Source: an uncultured Prevotella sp.
GTDB lineage: Bacteria > Bacteroidota > Bacteroidia > Bacteroidales > Bacteroidaceae
DNA length: 64,000 nt
NCBI GenBank assembly: GCA_900543585.1
Contig: UQRP01000007.1
Span: 1-64,000, forward strand
Direction: 5' to 3'
The notes under the pieces were generated by a model, which saw nothing but the letters and a program-made list of their open reading frames with translations, was not told the origin of the DNA and made no database searches. Shown here in pieces: positions 33,525 to 41,552 of the stretch. The number at the start of each line of letters is the position of its first letter. Within the stretch, counting starts at the first letter, position 1. A program made the translations under genes and the position numbers.

Positions 33525-34058
33525 ATGAAGATTACTATTTTCACCGGTCCGCGTGGTGCCGGAAAGTCCACGCGCTTCATCCATGAATATCGCAGTCATG
33601 GCGATGGCCTCTGCTTCTTTTCTTTGAAGCGGTTTGGTGCCGACGGTAAGGTTTGTGCCTACGACCTCGTGCTCTATCCCAAGGACGAGACGCTGCCTTT
33701 CTTTGAGAAAGATCCGGAGGTGGAGATGGAGACGGCGTCGAAGGAGACGTTGGCCGTGAAGAACCTCACGGGCGAGCTAATGCACAGCTGCAGCTATTTC
33801 GTCCATAAGTCGGCTTTCGACAAAGCACAGGAATACTATAAGGAGCATCCCGAGGCCAAGGAGATATGGATTGACGAGATAGGGCGTATCGAAATCGCTG
33901 GCCAGGGCTTTCGTGAGTTGCTCATGACGGCTATCGCTGACGGCAAGGACCTTTACTTTGTCGCGCGCAACAACTTCATCCAGCGTCTTCTCCCCCTTCT
34001 GCCCGCTGATGCCGACATCGAGATGGTGGATGTGGAGAAAGCTTCTTCACTGGGATAA
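33525..34058 (+). CDS. Small P-loop NTPase (THEP1/NTPase_1-like)
   Basis: A 177-residue P-loop NTPase with Walker A GPRGAGKST (residues 8-16) and Walker B EIWIDEIGRIE, followed by FVARNNF. The layout fits the nucleoside-triphosphatase THEP1 family. Position 6 bases after the receptor and at the end of the molybdoenzyme gene set suggests a supporting role. MobB, the usual partner of MobA, is also a small P-loop protein, so functional substitution is conceivable but speculative. Confidence 0.7.
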   Translation: MKITIFTGPRGAGKSTRFIHEYRSHGDGLCFFSLKRFGADGKVCAYDLVLYPKDETLPFFEKDPEVEMETASKETLAVKNLTGELMHSCSYFVHKSAFDKAQEYYKEHPEAKEIWIDEIGRIEIAGQGFRELLMTAIADGKDLYFVARNNFIQRLLPLLPADADIEMVDVEKASSLG

Positions 34059-34194
34059 CAATCTCCTCCAAAGCTTCAGCCATATTTTCCTCTATTGTGA
34101 GGCGCTTTTATGGATGGGGCTATAAAATATGTTGCAAGAAGTGCCTTGTCATGAAGATTTTTATTATTTTTGCAAGAAAATCATTCATAACAGT

Positions 34195-34223
34195 GGTGGA
34201 AAGGCTAACACAGCGGTTCCACC
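34195..34223 (+). promoter_or_regulatory. Leader hairpin before the phosphoesterase gene
   Basis: GGTGGAA (34195-34201) pairs with TTCCACC (34217-34223), 15 bases before the next ATG. Upstream, TATTTTTG (34165-34172) fits a -7 box, though the nearest TTG (34146-34148) is only 16 bases away. The hairpin would lie in the 5' leader. Confidence 0.4.
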
Positions 34224-34238
34224 TTAATACTAAAAGAT

Positions 34239-34991
34239 ATGGAAATTCTCATTATTCCTGACCTTCACGGCCGTTCTTTCTGGGAGAAGCCTTATGCGGA
34301 CCTGAAAGCGCGTAAGCGCGAGTTTGATCAGATCATCTTCATGGGCGATTACTTTGACCCTTACGCCCGGGAGGGCATCGACGAGTGCCAGGCCATCATC
34401 AACTGGGAGCGGTTCTATGATACGCTGATGAGCACCTATCTCTCCTGTTTCCCCGTCTTTCTTATCGGCAACCACGACGCGCACTATATCAGTGATGTCT
34501 TCGCGCGTCTGGCTGCTTCAGGCAGAAAATCCGAGTCTCATTTCAACACCATTAAGGGCATCTTCACCGACCGCCACCGCATGTTTCGGCTGGCCTATGA
34601 GACGAGTGTGGGCGGCCGAAAGGTGCTCTTCACGCATGCCGGTGTGAACCGTCAGTGGGTGGAGCGTCACCGGGAGCTCATCGGTGAGGTGAATGCTGAC
34701 AACCTGAACGAGCTGACAAAGAGCGACGAGGGTTGGAAGGCCTTAGCTGACGTTGGCGAAGCGCGCGGTGGCTGGGTCGAGACGGGCGGACCACTGTGGG
34801 CCGATGTCCACGAACACTATGATGCTGATGGTAAGCCTTATGCCATCGACGGCTATGACTATGAGATTTTCGCGCATAGCCAGCAGGAAGCCGACCCCAT
34901 CATCAACGACAAGTTCGCCATGCTCGACGTGCGCCGTCCCTTTGTTCTCGACGACCACTGTGTCATCCACGAATACGATGAGGGAGAATAG
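34239..34991 (+). CDS. Metallophosphoesterase
   Basis: A 250-residue calcineurin-like phosphoesterase. The metal-binding motifs are in order: PDLHGR (DxH), MGDYFDP (GDxxD), GNHDA (GNHD), FTHAGV (GH-type) and FAHSQQE (late His). This is the fold of symmetrical Ap4A hydrolases and protein phosphatases, but the substrate is not evident. It stands alone and converges with the ATPase gene at 35016, ending 24 bases from it. Confidence 0.88.
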   Translation: MEILIIPDLHGRSFWEKPYADLKARKREFDQIIFMGDYFDPYAREGIDECQAIINWERFYDTLMSTYLSCFPVFLIGNHDAHYISDVFARLAASGRKSESHFNTIKGIFTDRHRMFRLAYETSVGGRKVLFTHAGVNRQWVERHRELIGEVNADNLNELTKSDEGWKALADVGEARGGWVETGGPLWADVHEHYDADGKPYAIDGYDYEIFAHSQQEADPIINDKFAMLDVRRPFVLDDHCVIHEYDEGE

Positions 34992-35015
34992 GACGGCAGC
35001 ACACGTTGTCCTTCG

Positions 35016-36752
35016 TCAGAGGGCTACTTCCTCCATTCTCATCAGGTCGTAGCCCTTTATTTGTACGACGATGCTGTGCAGCTGCGTGCCGTGGAGCATG
35101 CTCTGCAACTTCCTGTCGGCAGCGTAGGTCTTGATCTGCTCCAAGGCCTCGCTCCACTGTTTGTCAGCCTCGGATTCGGTGGCGTCGGCCTTGAGGTACT
35201 TCAGTTCAAGGATGTAGCTATGCTTGACCATCGGGTAGACGGTGTAGTTGGGCAGCAGGAAGAAGTCGCAGAAGCCATGGTTGAACTCCATCTTCGGTGC
35301 GACGAGGTAGTAGTTGGTCAGCGTGAGGTAGGCGTTCATAAAGCCTTGCAGGTTGCGTTCTCCCTCGATGAGCTGGCGCACGGTCGTGGTGTCGTGGTAA
35401 GCCTGGCAGATGAAGGAAACAAGCGGCTTCCAGTCGCCGTGAAGGGCCGCCTCGTCGAAGGCATCATCAAGGTCGGAGATGTCAATGGAGTGGATGGAGC
35501 TGTATTCGTCGAGCATGTACTGGTAGTATTGCAGCCGGACGTTGTTGTTGGGGATGATGAGTTTGAGGCGGTCGCCCACTACGCCGCCGATGGTCAGCAT
35601 GCCGTAGTAGTAGAGCAGGCTGACGAAGTTGCCGAACTCCATCATCCGCTCGGCAGGGAAGTGTGAGACCAAACGCGCCTTCATGAAGCCTTTCTCGGCA
35701 ATGCTGTGAATGATCTCCGTGCGCTTGCCCTCGGTCTTGTCAATCCTTATCAACCGTTTCAGCTTACCATAGTCGGTCATGGTGTTGGGATCGACCATGT
35801 CCTTGGGCTTGCTGCCCGTGTCAACGAGGGAGGATAGGTAGTAGCATACCATGTCACAGTTGAACATGCTGGGCTCGCGGCCGAAGCTGTCCTCAGCGAA
35901 GCAGTAGTTGTCATACCAAGGTTTAATGTCGTCGATGATGCTGTCTTCGGGCATCTCTGGCTTGATAGCCCCCACTTTCTTGTAGTAGCGAACCATCTCC
36001 CTCACATCCTCCTCTGAGAAGCCGAGCATCTGGTTGAAGCGCTGGTCTATCGACATGTTCAGCGCGATATTGTAGCCGCTGGTGAGGTCGTCAAGCGTTA
36101 TGGGCGAGACGCCGAGCATGATGATGCGGTCGAACATGGGCTTGAAAAGCTTGAATACGTCACGGTAGAAGCCCGTGCCATGGGTGAGGTCGTGATAGGC
36201 CTGTTGTCCCTTGACATTAAGCACATTGTTGGTGAAGTTGTCATACTCGTCGACGATAAGGTAAAGCGGGCATCCCACCAAGTGTGCGATGTTATTGAGG
36301 CGATTGAGCATGTCCATACCGTTCTTGCCACGCAGCACTTCTTCTGACAAGTCTTGTGGATAGAAAGACGCGTACTTCTTGATAAAGGTCACGCAGCAAT
36401 TGGTCAGGTAGTCGCTGAAATTCGCCCGCAGATTCTCCACGTCGCTGCCCACCTGCGAGAAGTCGAGGTGCAGCATCTGGTATCTGTTACGGTATTCCGT
36501 GGGGTGGTCGGCCACATAGAGACCATGGAACAACTTTTCGAAGTTGTTTTTCTCATTGATGTCGTAGTAGGCCTCGAGCATGTTGAGAAAGAGACTCTTG
36601 CCGAAACGGCGCGGACGGACAAGGAACAAGAAGTGCCCTGCCAGCTCCATTCTTTCAAAAAACATGGTCTTGTCAACCAGATAAAGTCCCTCTTCCCTCA
36701 CCTGCTTGAAGCTGGAGATGCCGTAGGGAATGCGCTTGAAGTTGTTGCTCAT
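35016..36752 (-). CDS. AAA-ATPase-like / PD-(D/E)XK nuclease-like protein, second copy
   Basis: A 578-residue relative of the protein at 20686, of a divergent subtype. N-terminal ATPase-like domain: GLYLVDKTMFFERM, Walker A-like RPRRFGKSLF, Walker B YLIVDEYDNF. The C-terminal domain has HGFCDFFLLPN and SYILELKYLK, giving a D...ExK nuclease-like pattern. The start at 36752 (MSNNFKRIPYG) is chosen because the upstream in-frame TTG lies in the -7 box. Function unknown; two such genes in 16 kb on the same strand suggest family expansion. Confidence 0.85.
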   Translation of the reverse strand: MSNNFKRIPYGISSFKQVREEGLYLVDKTMFFERMELAGHFLFLVRPRRFGKSLFLNMLEAYYDINEKNNFEKLFHGLYVADHPTEYRNRYQMLHLDFSQVGSDVENLRANFSDYLTNCCVTFIKKYASFYPQDLSEEVLRGKNGMDMLNRLNNIAHLVGCPLYLIVDEYDNFTNNVLNVKGQQAYHDLTHGTGFYRDVFKLFKPMFDRIIMLGVSPITLDDLTSGYNIALNMSIDQRFNQMLGFSEEDVREMVRYYKKVGAIKPEMPEDSIIDDIKPWYDNYCFAEDSFGREPSMFNCDMVCYYLSSLVDTGSKPKDMVDPNTMTDYGKLKRLIRIDKTEGKRTEIIHSIAEKGFMKARLVSHFPAERMMEFGNFVSLLYYYGMLTIGGVVGDRLKLIIPNNNVRLQYYQYMLDEYSSIHSIDISDLDDAFDEAALHGDWKPLVSFICQAYHDTTTVRQLIEGERNLQGFMNAYLTLTNYYLVAPKMEFNHGFCDFFLLPNYTVYPMVKHSYILELKYLKADATESEADKQWSEALEQIKTYAADRKLQSMLHGTQLHSIVVQIKGYDLMRMEEVAL

Positions 36753-36776
36753 AGTGGATATAGCTTTTCTCACGTG

Positions 36777-36784
36777 CAAATATA
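36777..36784 (-). promoter_or_regulatory. -7 box of the 35016 ATPase gene
   Basis: TATATTTG on the minus strand, 24 bases before the ATG at 36752. No clear TTTG was found at the proper distance upstream. The remaining gap (36785-36960) shows no gene or strong structure. Confidence 0.5.
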
Positions 36785-36960
36785 ATGCTTTCTTTTCAGA
36801 CCAACAAGCGTTGCGGGCGGAAAAACTGAAGGTTGTATCATGATACTGGCCTTACAGCTCTTTCGCTTTTTCTGATGCACCGGATATTAAATCCAATCAT
36901 GCAGCCGTTGTAGGCAATGGACGCAGCATATCTGATGGCATCTGCCGAATTTCATGCTCA

Positions 36961-37566
36961 TCAGATGTCTGCTTTGAAATACAGCGGCTGATGGCGTGAG
37001 CCCTCCTTCGTCAGTTTGCCGCTCTCGACAAAGTGGTCGAGCCACAGCTTTGCCTTGTAGTAGCTCAGTCCGAACTCGGAGCACATCTTGTGGCGGGTTA
37101 TGAAGCGGTAGTGGGAGAGATATTCCTCTACCTTTGACCATAGCTCGTCTTCCGTGTATTGTGTGGAGAGCGTGGTATGATCGGCCTTTGTAAAGCGCAC
37201 TCCCTTCTGCACCTCTTTCAAGAACTTCTTCTCGGGCTTGAAGTTGATATTCTTCAAATAGACGTCCTTTCCCGTTATCTTCCCGTCAGGTTTCAAAGCC
37301 GGTGGCGTGTTGCCCACCGACAGAGACAGATAGCCAATCTCGGGCAGATAGAAACGACTGCCGTTGGACAGTTCGCGGATGGCAATATGACAAATCTCCG
37401 ACATCACAGCTTTCACATCGGAAGGCGTAACGGTGCAGGTCTCCTGTATTTCCTTTGCAAGGTCGTCCGTAGACATGGCGGGATGATTGTGCAGTCGTAT
37501 GAACATACGCTTCTCTCCAGTGCCTTGCGAGTTCTCAATGTTGTGTACTTCGTACTTTATTCCCAT
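36961..37566 (-). CDS. HU-like DNA-binding protein fused to a winged helix
   Basis: A 201-residue protein of the Bacteroidota HU-related family (PF18291 type). N-terminal IHF/HU-like domain (about residues 1-125): KEIQETCTVTPSDVKAVMSE, then RFYLPEIGYLSLSVG and a late NINFKPEKKFLKEV. C-terminal winged-helix-like domain (about 135-200): YRFITRHKMCSEFGLSYYKA, LWLDHFVESGKL. HU-family proteins bend DNA; the added domain suggests sequence-specific binding. The gene has a good promoter, a perfect dyad on its transcript start and a four-unit palindromic array upstream, so autoregulation is plausible. Targets unknown. Confidence 0.82.
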   Translation of the reverse strand: MGIKYEVHNIENSQGTGEKRMFIRLHNHPAMSTDDLAKEIQETCTVTPSDVKAVMSEICHIAIRELSNGSRFYLPEIGYLSLSVGNTPPALKPDGKITGKDVYLKNINFKPEKKFLKEVQKGVRFTKADHTTLSTQYTEDELWSKVEEYLSHYRFITRHKMCSEFGLSYYKAKLWLDHFVESGKLTKEGSRHQPLYFKADI

Positions 37567-37619
37567 ATCTGTTTTATAGTTGTGAGTTTATTGTTTAGAG
37601 TTAGCATTCATATAGCAGT

Positions 37620-37644
37620 ACTGGCACGGCGTTTCCGTGCCAGT
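37620..37644. promoter_or_regulatory. Perfect dyad at the transcript start of the HU-like gene
   Basis: ACTGGCACGG-CGTTT-CCGTGCCAGT, 10-bp arms around 5 bases. The predicted start (about 37639, minus strand) falls inside it. It could be an operator for dimeric binding or a 5' RNA hairpin. Confidence 0.6.
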
Positions 37645-37645
37645 G

Positions 37646-37677
37646 CAAAGTTATGAAATAATCCCGAAATACCCAAA
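37646..37677 (-). promoter_or_regulatory. Promoter of the HU-like gene
   Basis: On the minus strand: TTTG (37677-37674), a 20-base spacer, TAACTTTG (37653-37646). Confidence 0.85.
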
Positions 37678-37704
37678 TATTTACCTCAAACTGACTGGCA
37701 TGAC

Positions 37705-37792
37705 ATCTTGCGACGGTCGTCGCACGATCTTACGACGGTCGTCGCACGATCTTGTGACGGTCGTCACACGATCTTGTGACGGTCGTCACACG
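37705..37792. repeat. Four tandem 22-bp palindromic repeats
   Basis: Four exact-length units (37705-37726, 37727-37748, 37749-37770, 37771-37792). Each contains a dyad: TGCGACG-GT-CGTCGCA in unit 1, and TGTGACG-GT-CGTCACA in units 3 and 4; unit 2 has one mismatch. Units 1 and 3/4 differ by paired changes that keep the symmetry. The 22-bp period puts all sites on one face of the helix. The array lies about 30 bases upstream of the HU-like promoter and 240 bases before the 38036 gene. There are no spacers, so it is not CRISPR. Confidence 0.85.
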
Positions 37793-38074
37793 ATATCATG
37801 AAGCCCGTCTTGTCGGCACCAAGACATGCTAAGCTCGGTCAAAGCTCCAGAAAAATAGTCCAGGGCAGGCTTCCGCTTGAAAAAAATCTCCGAATGGAGT
37901 CTGTTTTTCACTTTCTATTTGTAATTTTGCCATGTCGTGTTGAAGAATTGCTAATTTGTTTTTGCACCACTAAGTTAAGTGATTTTTTGACATGGCCAAA
38001 TCCCGAGTAGCTTTTGTTTCTCAGGACGTTATAAAATGACAAAGACTATTGTGGTGCGGATGTTAGGATGTACT

Positions 38075-38836
38075 ATGACCCATACTAAGATAATAGTATT
38101 GATATTGATCCTTTTCCCAATGGCCTTGATGGCACAACAGACGCATGTACTGGAGCCAAGCATCATGGAAGTGGCTTACCATGAAATATCCGGCAAAAAC
38201 AATGATGACTATGCGTTGCGCGTGGGAAAATCAATGAGCCAATATTTCAGTTATCATAAACTGCGCGATGACTCATTAAGCAGCAATGCACAGACATCCA
38301 TGATCATTCTTCAGGAAATGCTTGATGAGGCAAACAATAGAAATGATGCCTCCAAGCAAAGGGCGAGTGGTCCGGACCACGGCGACTATTTCTATAGGAA
38401 CCAAGCCAGCAACACCTTTGACACATATACCAGTTTTATGGGACAAGGGTATAAGATGACAGAATCTATGCCCGTACAGGATTGGAACATCGTCACTGAC
38501 AGCACACGCCAGATTCTGGGCTATCCTTGCTGCATGGCGACGACAACATTCCGAGGCAGGAAATGGATGGTCTACTTTACAGAGGATATTCCCGTGCCGT
38601 TAGGACCTTGGAAGCTGGGTGGTCTGCCAGGATTAATATTGTTTGCTGAAGCCAAAGGATTCATCACGATTGAAGCTTCCAGCATTAAGAACAAGAGCTT
38701 ATCGCCGGTCACCTTCTATAACTTCCTGAACAAAAAATTCGAAACCATTCAGCGAGATGCTTATCTCAAGGAAAAAAGTAATCCGAAGGCATATCCCAAG
38801 AATACGATTGTAATCCCCCAAATGGAACTGCAATGA
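38075..38836 (+). CDS. GLPGLI family protein
   Basis: Secreted protein of a Bacteroidota-specific family named after its motif, seen here as LGGLPGLILFAEAKG. Function is unknown. The N-terminal signal peptide is KIIVLILILFPMALMAQ; the ATG at 38075 gives a normal-length leader, while an in-frame ATG at 38036 would add 13 residues. The central DSTRQILGYPCCMATTTFRGR and IPVPLGPWK are typical. Its stop overlaps the next start (ATGA at 38833), so the two proteins are translated together. GLPGLI genes often precede such receptor-like genes. Confidence 0.88.
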   Translation: MTHTKIIVLILILFPMALMAQQTHVLEPSIMEVAYHEISGKNNDDYALRVGKSMSQYFSYHKLRDDSLSSNAQTSMIILQEMLDEANNRNDASKQRASGPDHGDYFYRNQASNTFDTYTSFMGQGYKMTESMPVQDWNIVTDSTRQILGYPCCMATTTFRGRKWMVYFTEDIPVPLGPWKLGGLPGLILFAEAKGFITIEASSIKNKSLSPVTFYNFLNKKFETIQRDAYLKEKSNPKAYPKNTIVIPQMELQ

Positions 38837-41403
38837 AGGCATTGAAGATTATCTGCTTGCTCATCTTTCTGTCTGCCTTGTCTGTCTCTGCCCAGACTGT
38901 TGTCACCGGACACGTAGTTGATGATGACGGAGAACCTTTGCCTTCTGTCTTTATCAAGCGATATACGCAGGGGCATAAGTTGGGAGGATACACCAACAGC
39001 AGCAGCGACGGATCATTCCACATCAAAGCTGAAGCCGGTGATTCGTTGATGTTCAGTATGCTTGGCTTCAAAGCCCAACGCATTGCCATCAGTGGCAACA
39101 TGAAGCCGCTGACCATCAGAATGAGCGACGGCGCAATAGAGCTGCGAGAGGTGAAGGTAAAATCGGACAAGGTACACGAGCATGGCGACACCATATCTTA
39201 TATTGTCGGTGCTTATGCCAACAGCAATGACCGAAGCATCGGGGACGTGATTGCGAAGATGCCCGGCTTTGATGTGGACAAGAGTACTGGCAAAATCTCT
39301 TATGAGGGCAAGCCGATCAGCAAGTTCTATATCGAAGGACTTGACATGCTTGGCGGCAAATACGGCACGGCTACCAACACGCTGCCACAGGGCGAGGTGG
39401 GCTCCGTGGAGGTCATGCGCAATCATCAGCCCATCCGTGTGCTTGAAGACTTCACGTTTACCGACGATGCCGCTGTGAACATCAAGATGAAAAACAGTGC
39501 CAAGACCCATTGGGTGACATCGTGGAAAGCAGGCGGAGGATATGGAAGTGCTCACGATGGCTATGACAAGGGCAGATGGCTCTTCGAGGGATTCGGTCTG
39601 CGATTGAAATCTGACTTCCAGACGATGCTCACCTACAAGACCAACAATACTGGCACGGATGTCAGCCGCGAGTCGACCAATCTCTTCAGCCTTGACGATT
39701 TTTTTTGCGAACAGCCAAAGAATTTCATTCAGCTTTCCGCCCCCTCGGCCTCGAGTCTTTCCCGTGAGCGTAGTCTGATGAACCGCAGCCATGCCTTCAC
39801 GGCTAATGCCATGAAACGCATCAACGAGAATTCGCAGGTTAACTTCCAGCTCGTCTACAATATCGGGCGGGACAAGGCGTGGGGAGACCGACGGACGGAG
39901 TATATCCTGACGAATGGCAACCGCGTCATCAATAACGCACAGGCATGGCGGTCAAACACGAATGACCTCTATGCCCTGCTGAAATATGAGCACAACTCCG
40001 CAAAAAGCTATCTCCACAACTCGCTCTCGGGCAATATGACCTGGCTGTCGCAGCACCTCAACGAGACCGGTACGTATTCACATGCCCAACATGCGCTTCT
40101 GCCGGTGTTTGATTTTCGCGACAATCTCTATGTTATCCGCCGCTATGGCAACACGCTCATCTCGTTCTATTCCAACAACATTGTCCAGCAGCGCCCTCAG
40201 CATCTGTTTGTTGACTCTACCCTGCAGCAGGACTTGTCGCAACGGTTCTATTCCACCGACACCTACGCCTCCGGCGGTTGGAAATTGGGCAGGTTCAGCT
40301 TGAGCATGAAGTTGGGCGTGAAGGGATTGTTACGCTATCTCACAGCCAACGCCTATGGGTTGCCTGACTCTATTGGCCCGACAGGCGGCAAGAGTCACTT
40401 CGGCTATGCCAAGCTGTATGCCAGTCCACAAATAGAGTACAACACCAAGGATTTCAAGTTTTCCCTTGCCGTGCCGTTAGAGAGCTCGTATTACAAATAC
40501 AGTGGGGATAACGGCAGAAACCGTTTTGATGTCTCGCCGTCGTTGCATGTGCGTTGGGACGCCACCTCGCGGCTGAGGATGAGTCTCAGCGGCAGTTACT
40601 GCGTTGAACCGCTGGACTTCAACCGTTTCTATGGCTCGCTGATTATGCAGGACTATCTCTATCTCAATCAGGGCTATACAGGATATGACGTGGCCGCCAG
40701 CAAGACTGTAGCCTACACGCTGTCTTACCGCAACAGCCTGCAGGGCACACACCTCATGGCACGCCTCTCCCGCTCGTTTGATACTACGCCGTACACGCTG
40801 TCGCGCGAGTTCGCCGGTGACTATATCATCATCGGAACCACCCCCGTCAAGACCAACAGTAACAGTTGGAACACAACGCTGATGTACCAACAGGGGCTGC
40901 CGTTCCTCAACGGAAAGTTCTCCTTGCGCGGGCTCTACAACCACACCGACTCGAAGATGTACCAGGATGGTCTTGTCTCTCCGGCAAAATACAATGTGGT
41001 TAGCACTGGTGCCTCACTGTACCTTTCCCCATATACAGATATGTCCATCGACTATTCCCTGCAATATGCCTACGACGACATGCGCCCTGAGAACGGCGAC
41101 AAGACATCGTTCAACAGCTGGCAGCACACAGCGAAAGTCATTGTGCCCGCCGGCAAGCTGCGTTTCACCCTCAAAGGCGAGTATGACCACAACCAGTTGA
41201 TGCCGTCGAAATACAAGGACATCTTCTTTACCGATGCCATCGTCGGACTCACGACCCGACATATCGATTATGAACTGGGACTGAACAATCTGTTCAACAA
41301 GCAGTCGTATAGCCGTTCCACTGTCGCCAATCTCACGGCCCTGCGCTCAGAGACAATGCTTCGGGGACGGGAATTGTTGCTGACACTTGCGTATAAACCA
41401 TAA
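38833..41403 (+). CDS. Outer-membrane beta-barrel receptor-like protein with carboxypeptidase-regulatory-like N domain
   Basis: An 856-residue protein. A signal peptide (MKALKIICLLIFLSALSVSA) is followed by a CarboxypepD_reg-like Ig domain (VVTGHVVDDDGEPLPSVFI...SMLGFKAQRI). Then comes a plug-like region (SIGDVIAKMPGFDVDKSTGK, YIEGLDMLGGKYG) and a long barrel. It resembles TonB-dependent receptors, although no TonB box was identified. Coupled by a 4-base overlap to the GLPGLI gene, with which it probably acts in the outer membrane. No SusD partner is present, so glycan import is not indicated. Confidence 0.83.
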   Translation: MKALKIICLLIFLSALSVSAQTVVTGHVVDDDGEPLPSVFIKRYTQGHKLGGYTNSSSDGSFHIKAEAGDSLMFSMLGFKAQRIAISGNMKPLTIRMSDGAIELREVKVKSDKVHEHGDTISYIVGAYANSNDRSIGDVIAKMPGFDVDKSTGKISYEGKPISKFYIEGLDMLGGKYGTATNTLPQGEVGSVEVMRNHQPIRVLEDFTFTDDAAVNIKMKNSAKTHWVTSWKAGGGYGSAHDGYDKGRWLFEGFGLRLKSDFQTMLTYKTNNTGTDVSRESTNLFSLDDFFCEQPKNFIQLSAPSASSLSRERSLMNRSHAFTANAMKRINENSQVNFQLVYNIGRDKAWGDRRTEYILTNGNRVINNAQAWRSNTNDLYALLKYEHNSAKSYLHNSLSGNMTWLSQHLNETGTYSHAQHALLPVFDFRDNLYVIRRYGNTLISFYSNNIVQQRPQHLFVDSTLQQDLSQRFYSTDTYASGGWKLGRFSLSMKLGVKGLLRYLTANAYGLPDSIGPTGGKSHFGYAKLYASPQIEYNTKDFKFSLAVPLESSYYKYSGDNGRNRFDVSPSLHVRWDATSRLRMSLSGSYCVEPLDFNRFYGSLIMQDYLYLNQGYTGYDVAASKTVAYTLSYRNSLQGTHLMARLSRSFDTTPYTLSREFAGDYIIIGTTPVKTNSNSWNTTLMYQQGLPFLNGKFSLRGLYNHTDSKMYQDGLVSPAKYNVVSTGASLYLSPYTDMSIDYSLQYAYDDMRPENGDKTSFNSWQHTAKVIVPAGKLRFTLKGEYDHNQLMPSKYKDIFFTDAIVGLTTRHIDYELGLNNLFNKQSYSRSTVANLTALRSETMLRGRELLLTLAYKP

Positions 41404-41479
41404 TTCTTTGATACCAATAAAGACAGAATTTAGGCATCTGAATAGTTACCCCTTGGAGTAACAGCGTTAAAACAATGTA

Positions 41480-41516
41480 AATATCACGCTTGCGTGAGTC
41501 ACGTTTGCGTGATATT
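41480..41516. promoter_or_regulatory. Compound palindromic operator-like sequence
   Basis: Two 18-base arms, 41480-41497 and 41499-41516, are inverted copies (15 of 18 match) around one central base. Each arm contains its own smaller palindrome: CACGC-TT-GCGTG, and CACG-TTT-GCGTG. It ends 4 bases before the -7 box TATATTTG (41520-41527), where the -33 element should be. A dimer- or tetramer-binding regulator site is likely. Confidence 0.6.
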
Positions 41517-41552
41517 GTCTATATTTGCACAACAACTATAGAGCGCATCCAT

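Noticed and set aside
37705..37792. CRISPR array
   Set aside because: The units are directly adjacent with no spacers, and no cas gene is present.
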